Shown here piece by piece: positions 1-8,582 of a stretch of DNA of 48,110 nucleotides. The stretch is from Paenibacillus sp. GTDB taxonomy: Bacteria; Bacillota; Bacilli; Paenibacillales; YIM-B00363. Numbering within the stretch: position 1 is the first letter of the stretch; every line of letters begins with the position of its first letter. The stretch lies in contig JAPSKX010000015.1 in NCBI GenBank assembly GCA_031181325.1, positions 1 to 48,110 on the forward strand, written 5' to 3'. The position numbers were made by a program, and so were the translations under genes. The notes under the pieces were generated by a model. That model was given only the letters and a program-made list of their open reading frames with translations, ran no database searches and had not been told where the DNA came from.

Positions 1-700
1 TCTCCAAAGTCGTCTCCCTCAGCAGCCGCTGCGCCTCGCGCACGCGAACGAGCTGCACGTATTCGGCGAAGCCGAAGCCGGTGCATGCCTTGAACTTGCG
101 GCTGAGGTAATACGGACTGACGTAGAACCGTTCGGCTACGTCCTTCAGCAGCAGCGGCTCGGCGTATCGCTCCCCGACGTACGCCGCCACCTCCGACATC
201 GTCCGATGCGCGGCGGACAGCGGCGCCTCGTCGACGCTTTGCTCCGCCGCCGCGCGAAAGACGAGCAACAGCAGCTGCCTGAGGAGCGCCTCTATCATCG
301 CGTCCCGACCCGGCGCCGCGCCGCGGCTCTCGTCGATCAGCTCGCGCGCGAGCGTCTCGCCCTTGCGCCGCTCCTGCGGCGGCAGCCGGTAGACGCCGTT
401 CGCGGCAAGCAGCGGGAACCGCTCGAGCAGCCGCCCGGCGAAGTTGAACACGACGCGTTCGTGATCCGGCACGCCGGTATCGAGCGTCCGGTGCAGCTCC
501 CCCTTTTCGATAAAGACGAACTCCCCCGCCCGCACCCGATACGTCCGGTCCCGGATGAAGTAATCCCGCTCCCCGCCGAACAAATAGTACAGCTCGTACC
601 CGTCGTGCGCATGATCCTCGTCCATCGTGTAATATCCGACCCGCTTCGTATAATCCACTTGGACCGCCCCGTCGTCCGTAAGGAACCAGTGCTCGCTGAT
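1..700 (-). CDS. AraC-family transcriptional regulator (3' end beyond window)
   Basis: The minus-strand frame encodes an N-terminal cupin-like sensing region (DYTKRVGYYTMDEDHAH, then GELHRTL) and the start of a C-terminal AraC double helix-turn-helix (LLLKDVAERFYVSPYYLSRKF, with C-terminal GFAEYV). The last part lies outside the window. Such regulators sense a sugar or glycoside and control adjacent catabolic genes; it is divergent from the Gfo/Idh/MocA gene at 840. The start is odd: AAAGGAGG is followed eight bases later by ATC at 700, an in-frame TGA lies 10 codons further upstream, and no ATG, GTG or TTG lies between. The next canonical candidate is a GTG 14 codons inside, which would remove residues I would expect in relatives. 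Family call is secure; start is uncertain. Confidence 0.85.
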   Translation of the reverse strand, partial: MSEHWFLTDDGAVQVDYTKRVGYYTMDEDHAHDGYELYYLFGGERDYFIRDRTYRVRAGEFVFIEKGELHRTLDTGVPDHERVVFNFAGRLLERFPLLAANGVYRLPPQERRKGETLARELIDESRGAAPGRDAMIEALLRQLLLLVFRAAAEQSVDEAPLSAAHRTMSEVAAYVGERYAEPLLLKDVAERFYVSPYYLSRKFKACTGFGFAEYVQLVRVREAQRLLRETTLE

Positions 701-839
701 CGCGTCCGCCTCCTTTGCGCAAGAATTGCTACTTTTTCACTTGAATCGAGCAATTTTATACGAAGATTATACCGCAAGCATCCTGTATATTAAATGGTAA
801 CGGATTCAATTATTCTCGCGAACGAAAGGGACGAGGGGC
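701..839. promoter_or_regulatory. Divergent control region between AraC gene and Gfo/Idh/MocA gene
   Basis: This AT-rich spacer holds two interleaved inverted repeats: AATTGCT at 724-730 with AGCAATT at 749-755, and TTGAATC at 741-747 with GATTCAA at 803-809. A weak plus-strand promoter is possible (TTGAAT at 741, GATTAT at 765, 18-base spacing). Repeats here would suit binding by the divergent AraC protein, but this is inference. Confidence 0.35.
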
Positions 840-2123
840 ATGAAGAAGAAATATGCATTGATCGGTACCGGCGGACGGGCGATCTTCTTTTACGGCGCAT
901 TGGCGAAGGATTACCGGGATACGTCGGAGCTGGTCGCGTTCTGCGACACGAACCAGACCCGCATGAATTACGCCAATCGGCTGCTGACGACCCGCTTCGA
1001 GCACCCGGCGGTGCCGACGTACAAGGCGCACGAATTCGAGCGGATGATCCGCGAGACGAAGCCGGACGCCGTCATCGTGACGACGATGGATCGCACGCAT
1101 CATACGTATATCGTGAAGGCGATGGAGCTCGGCTGCGACGTCATCAGCGAAAAGCCGATGACCGTCGACGAGGAGAAGTGCCAAGAAATCCTCGACGCGG
1201 TGAAGCGAACCGGCAAGCAGCTGCGCGTCACGTTCAACTACCGGTACGCGCCGCACAATACGAAGATTCGCGAGCTCATTATGAACGGCGAAATCGGAGA
1301 CGTGCACTCCGTGCATTTCGAATGGCTGCTCAACACCCAACACGGCGCGGACTACTTCCGGCGCTGGCACCGCGACAAGCGGAACAGCGGCGGCATGCTC
1401 GTCCATAAGTCGACGCACCACTTCGATCTCGTCAACTTCTGGCTCGGCAGCCAGCCGCAGACGGTGTACGCGCAAGGTTCTCTGATGTTCTACGGCAAGG
1501 AAAACGCGGAGAAGCGCGGCGTCACGGAGTTTTACAGTCGGGCGAGGGGCAGCGCCGCCGCGAAGAACGATCCGTTCGCGCTCGACCTCGAGCGGAGCGA
1601 GGAGCTGAAAGGGCTGTACGCGGACGCGGAGCACGAGGACGGCTATTACCGCGACCAGAGCGTCTTCGGCGACGGCATCTCGATCGAGGATACGATGGGC
1701 GTGCTCGTTCGGTATAAGAACAAAGCGATCATGACGTATTCGCTGAACTGCTACATGCCTTGGGAAGGGTTCCAGGTCAACATCAACGGCTCCAAGGGAC
1801 GGATCGAGATGAAGATCGTCGAGAAATCGTACGTCAACTCCGGCGGCAAGAAAGAAGACGAAGGCGCGCTGAAGACGATGAGCATCAAGGTCATCCCGAT
1901 GTTCGGGGAAGCGTACGAAGCGGACATCGTCGAAGGCGTGGGCGGGCACGGCGGCGGCGATCCGGTGCTGCTGAACGACATCTTCGGCGTCCCGGCGGAA
2001 GACCCGTACCGCCGCGCGGCCTCGCACGTCGACGGCGCGATGTCCATCCTCACCGGCATCGCCGGCAACATCTCGATGCGCACCGGCTTGCCGGTCAACG
2101 TAGACAGCCTCGTTACGTTTTAA
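840..2123 (+). CDS. Gfo/Idh/MocA family NAD(P)-dependent oxidoreductase
   Basis: The 427-residue product starts with a Rossmann glycine motif ([14 protein letters not shown]). Around residue 100 it has the family's catalytic Lys motif ([12 protein letters not shown]), followed by the alpha/beta substrate domain with [15 protein letters not shown], which holds the usual His/Asp region. The family oxidises or reduces sugar rings and polyols with NAD(P), often at C3 of glycosides. It is longer than the usual 330-390 residues. The AraC regulator at 1-700 is divergent and a strong terminator follows, so it appears to be a single-gene unit. The ATG is preceded by a purine-rich GACGAGGGGC. The substrate cannot be told from sequence. 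Confidence 0.9.
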   Translation: MKKKYALIGTGGRAIFFYGALAKDYRDTSELVAFCDTNQTRMNYANRLLTTRFEHPAVPTYKAHEFERMIRETKPDAVIVTTMDRTHHTYIVKAMELGCDVISEKPMTVDEEKCQEILDAVKRTGKQLRVTFNYRYAPHNTKIRELIMNGEIGDVHSVHFEWLLNTQHGADYFRRWHRDKRNSGGMLVHKSTHHFDLVNFWLGSQPQTVYAQGSLMFYGKENAEKRGVTEFYSRARGSAAAKNDPFALDLERSEELKGLYADAEHEDGYYRDQSVFGDGISIEDTMGVLVRYKNKAIMTYSLNCYMPWEGFQVNINGSKGRIEMKIVEKSYVNSGGKKEDEGALKTMSIKVIPMFGEAYEADIVEGVGGHGGGDPVLLNDIFGVPAEDPYRRAASHVDGAMSILTGIAGNISMRTGLPVNVDSLVTF

Positions 2124-2132
2124 ATCGTCGTC

Positions 2133-2182
2133 AAGACGACCGTCGGCGCGTTCCTCGCGGCCTGGCGGTCGTCTTCGTTTTC
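2133..2182 (+). terminator. Rho-independent terminator after Gfo/Idh/MocA gene
   Basis: AAGACGACCG at 2133-2142 pairs perfectly with CGGTCGTCTT at 2166-2175, followed by CGTTTTCC. It lies ten bases after the stop codon of the oxidoreductase and before the convergent AraC gene. Confidence 0.7.
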
Positions 2183-2207
2183 CGAATTGCTCGAACCGTC
2201 GAACGCG

Positions 2208-3026
2208 CTACAACAATCCTCTCTTCCTTCTCCGCCAACGGCCCGGCGCCTCTCCCGTCAGCTTGCGGAACGCCTTGTAGAACACCGTCGGATCCTGGTA
2301 CCCCGTCTCGGCGGCGATTTGCGCCAGCGAGATGTCCGTATGCTCCAGCAGCCGCTGCGCGCGCTCGATGCGGCACGCTTGAATCCATTGACCCGGCGTG
2401 ACGCCGTAGTGCGTCTTAAGCAGCCGCTGAATGTAATCGTACGAGTAGTGAAATCGCTCCGGCAGCTCCTTCCCGAGCGACGGCCGATCGGAATGCGCCG
2501 CGATGTACTCCGCGATCGCGTCGGCCATGCGACGGGACGGGGACGGCATCGTTCGCTCCGACGCCGCCACGCGGTTCAGCACCTCGAGGAACAAGCTCTG
2601 CGCGGCTAAGAGGTCCGCAGGGCGCCGTCTCGCGATCTCGTCCAAGCGGTCCAAGCTGGGACGCAACCCGGCGGGGTCGAACCGGCCGCGGACCGGAATA
2701 TCCAGCCGAGACGCGCCTTCCTCGCTTCCCTCCGGAGCTTCCGACGCCGGCCGCGCGGTGAAATGAATGTAGTAGTAGAACGGCGCCGGACTGCCCTTTT
2801 TCCCCTCCTGCTTCAACCCCGGAACCTGCACATACCATTGCCCCGCCTCGAGCTCGACGTCGCGATCCGACTCGGTAAAATGCAACGTATTCTCCAGCAT
2901 GAACAGCAGCACGTATTCCGCGGCGATCCGGGTCACGTGCTTCTCGCCGGGGTCGAATTGCCGATAACTGCTCGCGCGATACGTCGGCCAAGGCGGAATA
3001 TCGAGCGCGATGCGTGGTTGCGTCAC
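2208..3026 (-). CDS. AraC-family transcriptional regulator
   Basis: The 272-residue protein has an N-terminal cupin-like ligand domain (AEYVLLFMLENTLHF, AGQWYVQVPG) and a C-terminal pair of helix-turn-helix motifs. The first is LGKELPERFHYSYDYIQRLL, the second is ISLAQIAAETGYQDPTVFYKAF. I chose GTG at 3026 because GGAGGG lies eight bases upstream; the ATG at 3044 has no ribosome binding site. It is divergent from the GH127 gene at 3168, so it probably activates it in response to an arabinose-containing oligosaccharide. Two direct repeats in the shared spacer fit that role. Confidence 0.9.
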   Translation of the reverse strand: MTQPRIALDIPPWPTYRASSYRQFDPGEKHVTRIAAEYVLLFMLENTLHFTESDRDVELEAGQWYVQVPGLKQEGKKGSPAPFYYYIHFTARPASEAPEGSEEGASRLDIPVRGRFDPAGLRPSLDRLDEIARRRPADLLAAQSLFLEVLNRVAASERTMPSPSRRMADAIAEYIAAHSDRPSLGKELPERFHYSYDYIQRLLKTHYGVTPGQWIQACRIERAQRLLEHTDISLAQIAAETGYQDPTVFYKAFRKLTGEAPGRWRRRKRGLL

Positions 3027-3056
3027 CTGCGCTTCCCTCCGCATTCTTATCGTAAA

Positions 3057-3085
3057 TTTGCAATAAAACGGCCTTAGTTTGCAAT
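3057..3085. promoter_or_regulatory. Candidate AraC-type operator: TTTGCAAT direct repeats, 21-base period
   Basis: TTTGCAAT occurs at 3057-3064 and again at 3078-3085, exactly two helical turns apart, in the spacer between the AraC gene (start 3026) and the GH127 gene (start 3168). AraC/XylS proteins commonly bind two direct half-sites on one face of the helix. Assignment to this regulator is inference. Confidence 0.5.
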
Positions 3086-3167
3086 GGCTCCACAACAGCA
3101 TAGTTGATACGATGATTTCTGTAAACCGGCCGTCCTTGCGGCCGAATCAGAGAGGTGCGTGCGAACG

Positions 3168-5048
3168 ATGTCAACGACGAAGCTTCATTCTCCGCTATAC
3201 CGGCATCTGCCGATTCATCACATCAAGCCGCGCGGCTGGCTGCTTGAGCAGCTGAAGCTGCAAGCTTCCGGCTTGTCCGGCCATCTGGACGAATTTTGGC
3301 CGGACATCAAGGACAGCCGCTGGTTCGGCGGGCAGGCGGAAGGCTGGGAGCGCGTGCCGTACTGGCTGGACGGCTTCATCCCGCTCGCCTGGCTGCTGGA
3401 CGATGCGGACCTCAAGCGGCGCGCCGCGCGGTACGTCGGCTGCATCTTGGACCGTCAAACTCCCGACGGCTGGATCTGCCCGGTCGACGAAGCGGGACGC
3501 CGGCAATACGATATGTGGGCCCACTTCCTCATCCTGAAAGTGCTTGTCGTCTATTACGACGCCTCCGGCGACGAACGCATTCCGGACGCCGTGCGCGGCG
3601 GCCTGCTCGCGCTCGACCGCCATATCGACGGCGCGACGCTGTTCGACTGGGCGCAGACGCGCTGGTTCGAAGCGTTGATCCCGATCTGGTGGCTGTACGA
3701 GCGTACGGGCGAGGACTGGCTGCTCCGCCTCGCTTCGAAGCTGCGCGGGCAAGGCTTCGATTGGATCGGATTTTTTCGGCATTGGCCGTACGAGCAGCCG
3801 GACCCCAAGGGCCGCTGGAGCCAGATGAGCCATGTCGTCAACAATGCGATGATGTTGAAATCCGGCGCGTTGTTATGGCGAATGACGAACGAGCCGGCGC
3901 ATCTGGAGAGCGCGGAAGAGATGGTAGATCTGCTGGATCGGCATCACGGCATGGTGACGGGCGTCTTCACCGGCGACGAATGCTTGGCAGGCAAGAGCCC
4001 TGTGCAAGGGACGGAACTGTGCGCCGTCGCCGAGTATATGTATTCCCTCGAGCATCTGCTGGAGTACACGGACGACGTACGGTGGGGCGACCGGCTGGAG
4101 AAGATCGCGTATAACGCGCTCCCGGCGACGTTCAGCCCCGACATGTGGAGTCATCAGTACGATCAGCAGGTGAATCAAGTCGCCTGCACAAGGGCGGAGC
4201 GGCCGCTCTTCGGCACGAACGGAGGCGAAGCCCATCTCTTCGGGCTGGAGCCGAATTTCGGCTGCTGCACGGCGAACCTAAGCCAGCCATGGCCGAAGCT
4301 GGCCGCTTCGACGTTCCTGCGCGGCGAGGAGGGGATCGTCGTCGCCGTCTACGCGCCCAGCGAAGCGACGACCGTCATCGACGGCGCCGCCGTACGGATC
4401 TCGTTGGAGACGGATTACCCGTTCCGGGAGACGCTGCGCTTCGAGGTCGAGACGGATCGCGAGGCGGCGTTCTCCGTCAAGCTGCGGATCCCGGCGTGGA
4501 CGACCGGCGAGGCGGCCGTCGTCGACGAGGGCGGCGCGGTCACGCCGGTCCCGGCCGGCGCTTACTATTCGCTGAGGCGCAAGTGGAGCGGGAAGACGAC
4601 CTTCGAGCTGCGCCTCCCGATGCCGACGTCGCTCGTGCCCCGACCGAACGCGCTGTACGCCGTCGTTCGCGGTCCTCTCGTGTACGCGCTGCCGATCGGC
4701 GAGCGATGGGTGCGGACGAACTGCGATATTCCCGGGCGAGAGCCTCCGCATTGCGATTACGAGGTGTTCCCGACGACGCCTTGGAACTACGGACTTGCGG
4801 CGAGCGCGGATACGCCGGACGCGGACATCCGCTTCGAAGAGCGTCCGATCGTCGCCGGCCCCCTCTTCTCTCCCGACGCCGCGCCGATCGTCGCTCGCGC
4901 GCGCGGGAAGAAGGTCGACTGGGAGCTCGTCGACGGCAGCGCCGCCCCCGTTCCCCGGTTGAACTGGGTGTCCGAGGAAGAAGAAGCGTTAACGCTCATC
5001 CCTTACGGCTGTACCAATCTGCGGCTGACAGAGATGCCGCTCGTATAA
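3168..5048 (+). CDS. Glycoside hydrolase family 127 (DUF1680), beta-L-arabinofuranosidase type
   Basis: The 626-residue protein matches GH127: an (alpha/alpha)6 barrel followed by beta-sandwich domains. Around residues 281-284 it has TELCAVAEYMYSLE, and around 363-370 FGCCTANLSQPWPKL. In the characterised Bifidobacterium enzyme HypBA1 a Cys nucleophile, Glu and further Cys residues bind zinc; the double Cys and the E-x-C pair are present here. An upstream Glu (GDEC, about residue 269) may be the acid/base. There is no signal peptide, so it acts on imported oligosaccharides. The ATG at 3168 is preferred over a GTG at 3159 on spacing from GAGAGG. Some GH127 members have other substrates, so L-arabinofuranoside specificity is likely but not certain. 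Confidence 0.88.
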   Translation: MSTTKLHSPLYRHLPIHHIKPRGWLLEQLKLQASGLSGHLDEFWPDIKDSRWFGGQAEGWERVPYWLDGFIPLAWLLDDADLKRRAARYVGCILDRQTPDGWICPVDEAGRRQYDMWAHFLILKVLVVYYDASGDERIPDAVRGGLLALDRHIDGATLFDWAQTRWFEALIPIWWLYERTGEDWLLRLASKLRGQGFDWIGFFRHWPYEQPDPKGRWSQMSHVVNNAMMLKSGALLWRMTNEPAHLESAEEMVDLLDRHHGMVTGVFTGDECLAGKSPVQGTELCAVAEYMYSLEHLLEYTDDVRWGDRLEKIAYNALPATFSPDMWSHQYDQQVNQVACTRAERPLFGTNGGEAHLFGLEPNFGCCTANLSQPWPKLAASTFLRGEEGIVVAVYAPSEATTVIDGAAVRISLETDYPFRETLRFEVETDREAAFSVKLRIPAWTTGEAAVVDEGGAVTPVPAGAYYSLRRKWSGKTTFELRLPMPTSLVPRPNALYAVVRGPLVYALPIGERWVRTNCDIPGREPPHCDYEVFPTTPWNYGLAASADTPDADIRFEERPIVAGPLFSPDAAPIVARARGKKVDWELVDGSAAPVPRLNWVSEEEEALTLIPYGCTNLRLTEMPLV

Positions 5049-5058
5049 CGCAGCGCGG

Positions 5059-5093
5059 CCTCCCTCCGGCGTCGACTCGCCCGGAAGGAGGCT
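5059..5093 (+). terminator. Probable terminator after GH127 gene
   Basis: GCCTCCCTCCGG at 5059-5070 pairs with CCGGAAGGAGGC at 5082-5093 with one mismatch. It starts ten bases after the GH127 stop. There is no long T-run, so termination may be imperfect. Confidence 0.5.
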
Positions 5094-5434
5094 TGTGCTC
5101 CGAGTGTGCGAGGCGTCGACCGGAACGCACGCGCACGCCAGCCCCGAGTATCCCCGCTTCCGAATCCGTTGTCATCATTTCACCCTGCGGATCGATTGCG
5201 GCCGCTCGGATCCCGGACTTTGCCGATCGTCGTATTTTCCCTATCCTTCCGCGAAACCGGAGCGCTACCTACAGCTTAGTATTACTACCCCTTTAACATA
5301 TATTACTCTCATGGAAACGTGCGCCGCGTCGCATTTCCGTAGATTACCCGTCATAAAATTGTAGTTAATATCTTTCTACTAGTGTGGTACATTAAGAGGG
5401 CAATGTCTTGATTTTATAGACGGGAGAGATCAGG
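5094..5434. other. Intergenic region with a possible extended -10 promoter
   Basis: I find no convincing gene in this stretch. The 5' half is GC-rich and featureless; the 3' half becomes AT-rich, as expected of a promoter. The best candidate is TGGTACATT (extended -10) at 5385-5393, with TTAATA 17 bases upstream at 5365-5370. It would drive the three-gene unit at 5435-8460. Confidence 0.4.
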
Positions 5435-6439
5435 GTGACCATCCGAATCGGCAAGATCAGCTACTGGCACGTACATGCGTGGGAATACACGAATTACGCG
5501 CAGGAGCACCCCGGCACCGAGATGGCTGCGGTGTGGGACGAAATTCCGTCTCGCGGCAAGGAAGCGGCGGAGAAGCTGGGCGTTCCGTTCTTCGAATCGC
5601 TCGACGACATGCTTGAGAACGGTAACATCGACGCCGTCATCGTGGACGCGCCGACGAGCCGCCACCATGAAGTGATCGTCAAAGCGGCTCGCGCCGGAAA
5701 GCATATTTTTACGGAAAAGGTCGTCGCGGCGACGCTGCACGAAGTGAACGATATTCTAGCGGAAATCGAGAAGGCCGGCGTCACGCTGACCGTCTCCCTG
5801 CCGCGGCTCAACGACGGCTACACCCTGGCGATCCGAGACATTCTGGATCGGAAGCAGCTCGGCCGAGTGACGCTCGTCCGCGTGCGTCTTTCGCATAACG
5901 GCGCGACGGCGAACTGGCTGCCGGCGCACTTCTTCAACGCCGAAGAGACGCAAGGCGGCGCGATGATCGACCTCGGCTGCCACCCGATGTACCTGACGCG
6001 CCTGTTCCTCGGCGAGCCCGTCGTCGACGTGACGGCCCAATACGGCTACGTTACCGGCAAGGACGTGGAAGACAACGCCGTAACGACGCTATCTACGGCA
6101 TCCGGCGCCGTCGGCGTCGTCGAAGCCGGCTTCGTCAACGCGCACTCGCCGTTCTCGATCGAAATTCACGGCACGGAAGGCACGCTGTTCTACGGCACGC
6201 CGAACGATACGCTGCTCCTTCGCACGAAGGTCGACGAACAAGGCGAAGCCGGCTGGCAGGAGCAGCCGATCCCGCCGAAGCGCGAGAACGCGTTCAGCCA
6301 ATGGGTCGGACACATCCAGAACGGCACGGCCGCGGAAGAGAACGTCCGCCTCGCCGTCGAGCTTACGAAGCTTATGGAAGCTTCCAATCTGTCGGCGCGC
6401 GAACGCCGCGCCGTCCGACTCGAGGAGCTTCGGAAGTGA
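5435..6439 (+). CDS. Gfo/Idh/MocA family oxidoreductase with atypical nucleotide-binding loop
   Basis: The 334-residue product aligns with the family over its whole length: a Rossmann-like domain, a catalytic-Lys segment at about residues 90-97, and a C-terminal domain with GGAMIDLGCHPMYLTRLFLG and an Asp/His pair. The N-terminal loop reads RIGKISYWHVHAWEY instead of GxGxxG, and the usual EKP motif reads TEKVVA, keeping Lys but losing Pro. Cofactor binding may therefore differ. The GTG start follows GGGAGAG. It overlaps the next AraC gene by four bases (GTGA), so the two are translationally coupled. It is the first gene of a three-gene operon with another family member at 7378. Confidence 0.85.
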   Translation: MTIRIGKISYWHVHAWEYTNYAQEHPGTEMAAVWDEIPSRGKEAAEKLGVPFFESLDDMLENGNIDAVIVDAPTSRHHEVIVKAARAGKHIFTEKVVAATLHEVNDILAEIEKAGVTLTVSLPRLNDGYTLAIRDILDRKQLGRVTLVRVRLSHNGATANWLPAHFFNAEETQGGAMIDLGCHPMYLTRLFLGEPVVDVTAQYGYVTGKDVEDNAVTTLSTASGAVGVVEAGFVNAHSPFSIEIHGTEGTLFYGTPNDTLLLRTKVDEQGEAGWQEQPIPPKRENAFSQWVGHIQNGTAAEENVRLAVELTKLMEASNLSARERRAVRLEELRK

Positions 6440-7365
6440 GCAAGTTTCCATATGCCGTCATGCGGGAAAGACAGGACGCGCTGGAGCGGCTCGATATCCG
6501 GGTCCGTTGGGGCCGGTACGACATCCGCGTGCTCCGCTTTCACTTGACGACGTTCCCCCCGGGGCGCGTCGTCGATTTCCACAAGCATGACGAATTCGAG
6601 TTTCACTTTATCCCTCGGGGTAAGGGGAAGGTCGTTATGGAAACCGAGGAATTCGCGCTGCGGGACGGCATGTTTTATTTGACCGGCCCCGGCGTCATGC
6701 ATTACCAGGAGGCCGACGCGCAAGAGGCCATGGACGAACTGTGCCTTCACGTCGACATCGCCTCGCGGGACGTCCCGGACGATTCGCTCGACGCTGCGGA
6801 TCGACTCGAATATGCCGAGGCGGACGATTGCATCGGGAAGCTTCGGGCGCTGCCGTTCGCGCCGGCGCACGATCTTCACGACGCGATGCGGCATTTCCTC
6901 GAGGCGTATCGCGCCTGCAGCGAAGGCGCCCTCGGCCAGTACACGACGATCCGGCAGCACGTCGTGCAGATATTGCTGAAGGCGTCGCTCGCGTACGACG
7001 CGGGCGGGACCCGTCCGCAGCTGCCGTCGCGGGACATGAAGACGTATCGGTATCGCCTGGCCATGCAGTACATTCGGGCAAACTACGCGGGCACCGTCAC
7101 CTTGGCGGGCGTCGCGGAGAAGCTGAACATCAGCTCCAGGCAGCTGCAGCGCATCTTCAAGGATATTCGCGGAGACGCCTCGTTCAGCGGTATACTGGAG
7201 GAAGTGCGCCTCGAAGCCGTCTGCAGGAAGCTGGCCGAAACCGAGCTGCCCATCGAACGGATCGCGCTCAGCGAAGGGTTTTCGAACGGCAATTATTTAC
7301 ACGCGGTATTTCGCAAGCGATTCGGCATGACGCCGTCGGCGTACCGCAAATCACACCATATTTAG
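6436..7365 (+). CDS. AraC-family transcriptional regulator
   Basis: The 309-residue protein has an N-terminal cupin (PGRVVDFHKHDEFEFHFIPRG; LTGPGVMHYQ) and a C-terminal double helix-turn-helix (LAGVAEKLNISSRQLQRIFK and IERIALSEGFSNGNYLHAVFRKRFG). The GTG start lies eight bases after GAGGAG and overlaps the preceding stop codon. An earlier in-frame start exists but lies inside the upstream gene. It sits between two Gfo/Idh/MocA genes on the same strand and is presumably their sugar-responsive activator. Confidence 0.9.
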   Translation: MSKFPYAVMRERQDALERLDIRVRWGRYDIRVLRFHLTTFPPGRVVDFHKHDEFEFHFIPRGKGKVVMETEEFALRDGMFYLTGPGVMHYQEADAQEAMDELCLHVDIASRDVPDDSLDAADRLEYAEADDCIGKLRALPFAPAHDLHDAMRHFLEAYRACSEGALGQYTTIRQHVVQILLKASLAYDAGGTRPQLPSRDMKTYRYRLAMQYIRANYAGTVTLAGVAEKLNISSRQLQRIFKDIRGDASFSGILEEVRLEAVCRKLAETELPIERIALSEGFSNGNYLHAVFRKRFGMTPSAYRKSHHI

Positions 7366-7377
7366 GAGGACTTATTC

Positions 7378-8460
7378 ATGGCCAAGACGTATCGGATCGC
7401 AATTATCGGCTGCGGCGGCATCGCGAACGGCAAGCATATGCCGAGCCTCAGCAAGCTGAACAACATCGAGATGGTCGCGTTCTGCGACATCGTGGAAGAG
7501 CGCGCCGTCGCCGCCGCCGAGAAATTCGGCGCGGAAGGCGCGAAGACGTACACGGACTACACGGAGCTCTTGAAAGACGCGTCGATCGACATCGTACACG
7601 TCTGCACGCCGAACGACTCCCATGCCGATATCGCGATCGCCGCGCTCGAGGCCGGCAAGCACGTCATGAGCGAGAAGCCGATGGCGAAGACGGCCGCGGA
7701 CGCGAAGCGCATGGTCGAAGCCGCGAAGCGCACGGGCAAGAAGCTCACGGTCGGCTACAACAACCGCTACCGTCCGGACAGCCAGCATCTTAAGAAGGTT
7801 TGCGAAGACGGCCAGCTCGGCGAAATTTACTACGCGAAGGCGCATGCGATTCGCCGCCGCGCGGTGCCGACATGGGGCGTGTTCCTCGACGAGGAGAAGC
7901 AAGGCGGCGGTCCGCTCATCGACATCGGCACGCACGCGCTCGACCTTACGCTCTGGATGATGAACAACTACGAGCCGAAGGTCGTGCTCGGCACGTCCTA
8001 CCACAAGCTGTCCCAGAAGGAAAACGCGGCGAACGCTTGGGGCCCGTGGGATCCGAAGAAGTTCACGGTCGAAGACTCCGCGTTCGGCATGATCGTCATG
8101 AAGAACGGCGCTACGATCTCCCTCGAGTCGAGTTGGGCGCTCAACACGCTGGACGTAGACGAGGCGAAATGCACGCTGTGCGGCACGGAAGGCGGCGCGG
8201 ATATGAAGGGCGGCCTCCGCATCAACGGCGAGCAGCACAGCCGTCTGTTCCAGACGGAAGTGAACCTGAAGTCCGGAGGCGTAGCGTTCTACGACGGCAA
8301 AACGGAGAGCGACTCGGACCTCGAGATGAGACTGTGGATTCAGGCGATCGACGAAGACAAGGACCCGGTCGTTACGCCGGAGCAAGCGTTCGTCGTCTCG
8401 CAGCTGCTCGAAGCGATCTACGAATCCGCGCGCACGGGCAAGGCAGTTTACTTCGATTAA
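7378..8460 (+). CDS. Gfo/Idh/MocA family NAD(P)-dependent oxidoreductase
   Basis: The 360-residue product shows a standard Rossmann motif (IIGCGGIANGKHMPSL), SEKPMAKTAADAK near residues 100-112, and a C-terminal domain with GGGPLIDIGTHALDLTLWMM carrying the catalytic Asp/His. It follows the AraC gene by 12 bases with a good AGGAGG site. As the third gene of the 5435-8460 operon it probably acts on the same sugar or glycoside as the first gene. Two different family members under one AraC regulator suggest successive or paired redox steps, for example 3-oxidation and re-reduction of a glycoside. Substrate unknown. Confidence 0.92.
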   Translation: MAKTYRIAIIGCGGIANGKHMPSLSKLNNIEMVAFCDIVEERAVAAAEKFGAEGAKTYTDYTELLKDASIDIVHVCTPNDSHADIAIAALEAGKHVMSEKPMAKTAADAKRMVEAAKRTGKKLTVGYNNRYRPDSQHLKKVCEDGQLGEIYYAKAHAIRRRAVPTWGVFLDEEKQGGGPLIDIGTHALDLTLWMMNNYEPKVVLGTSYHKLSQKENAANAWGPWDPKKFTVEDSAFGMIVMKNGATISLESSWALNTLDVDEAKCTLCGTEGGADMKGGLRINGEQHSRLFQTEVNLKSGGVAFYDGKTESDSDLEMRLWIQAIDEDKDPVVTPEQAFVVSQLLEAIYESARTGKAVYFD

Positions 8461-8482
8461 TCGCGCGACGCGCGCAACGCGA

Positions 8483-8515
8483 CTACCGTCAGCATCCGCT
8501 GGCGGTAGTTTTTTT
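8483..8515 (+). terminator. Rho-independent terminator after 5435-8460 operon
   Basis: CTACCGTCAGC at 8483-8493 pairs with GCTGGCGGTAG at 8498-8508 around an ATCC loop, with one G-U pair, followed by seven T residues. Confidence 0.9.
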
Positions 8516-8535
8516 CCGCCAACCAAGGGGACATG

Positions 8536-8579
8536 TCGAAAAAGCGGTCGGTCGGAGATTTTCTCCGACCGGCCGCTTT
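8536..8579 (-). terminator. Rho-independent terminator of the MHYT/HD-GYP operon
   Basis: A 17-base stem (8541-8557 with 8563-8579, one wobble pair) lies four bases beyond the stop codon of the HD-GYP gene. On the minus strand it is followed by five T residues. Confidence 0.9.
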
Positions 8580-8582
8580 CCG

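Noticed and set aside
810-2027. Long minus-strand open frame opposite the first Gfo/Idh/MocA gene
   Set aside because: It is the mirror of a well-conserved coding sequence in GC-rich DNA, rich in Arg, Val, His and Asp, with no family signal.
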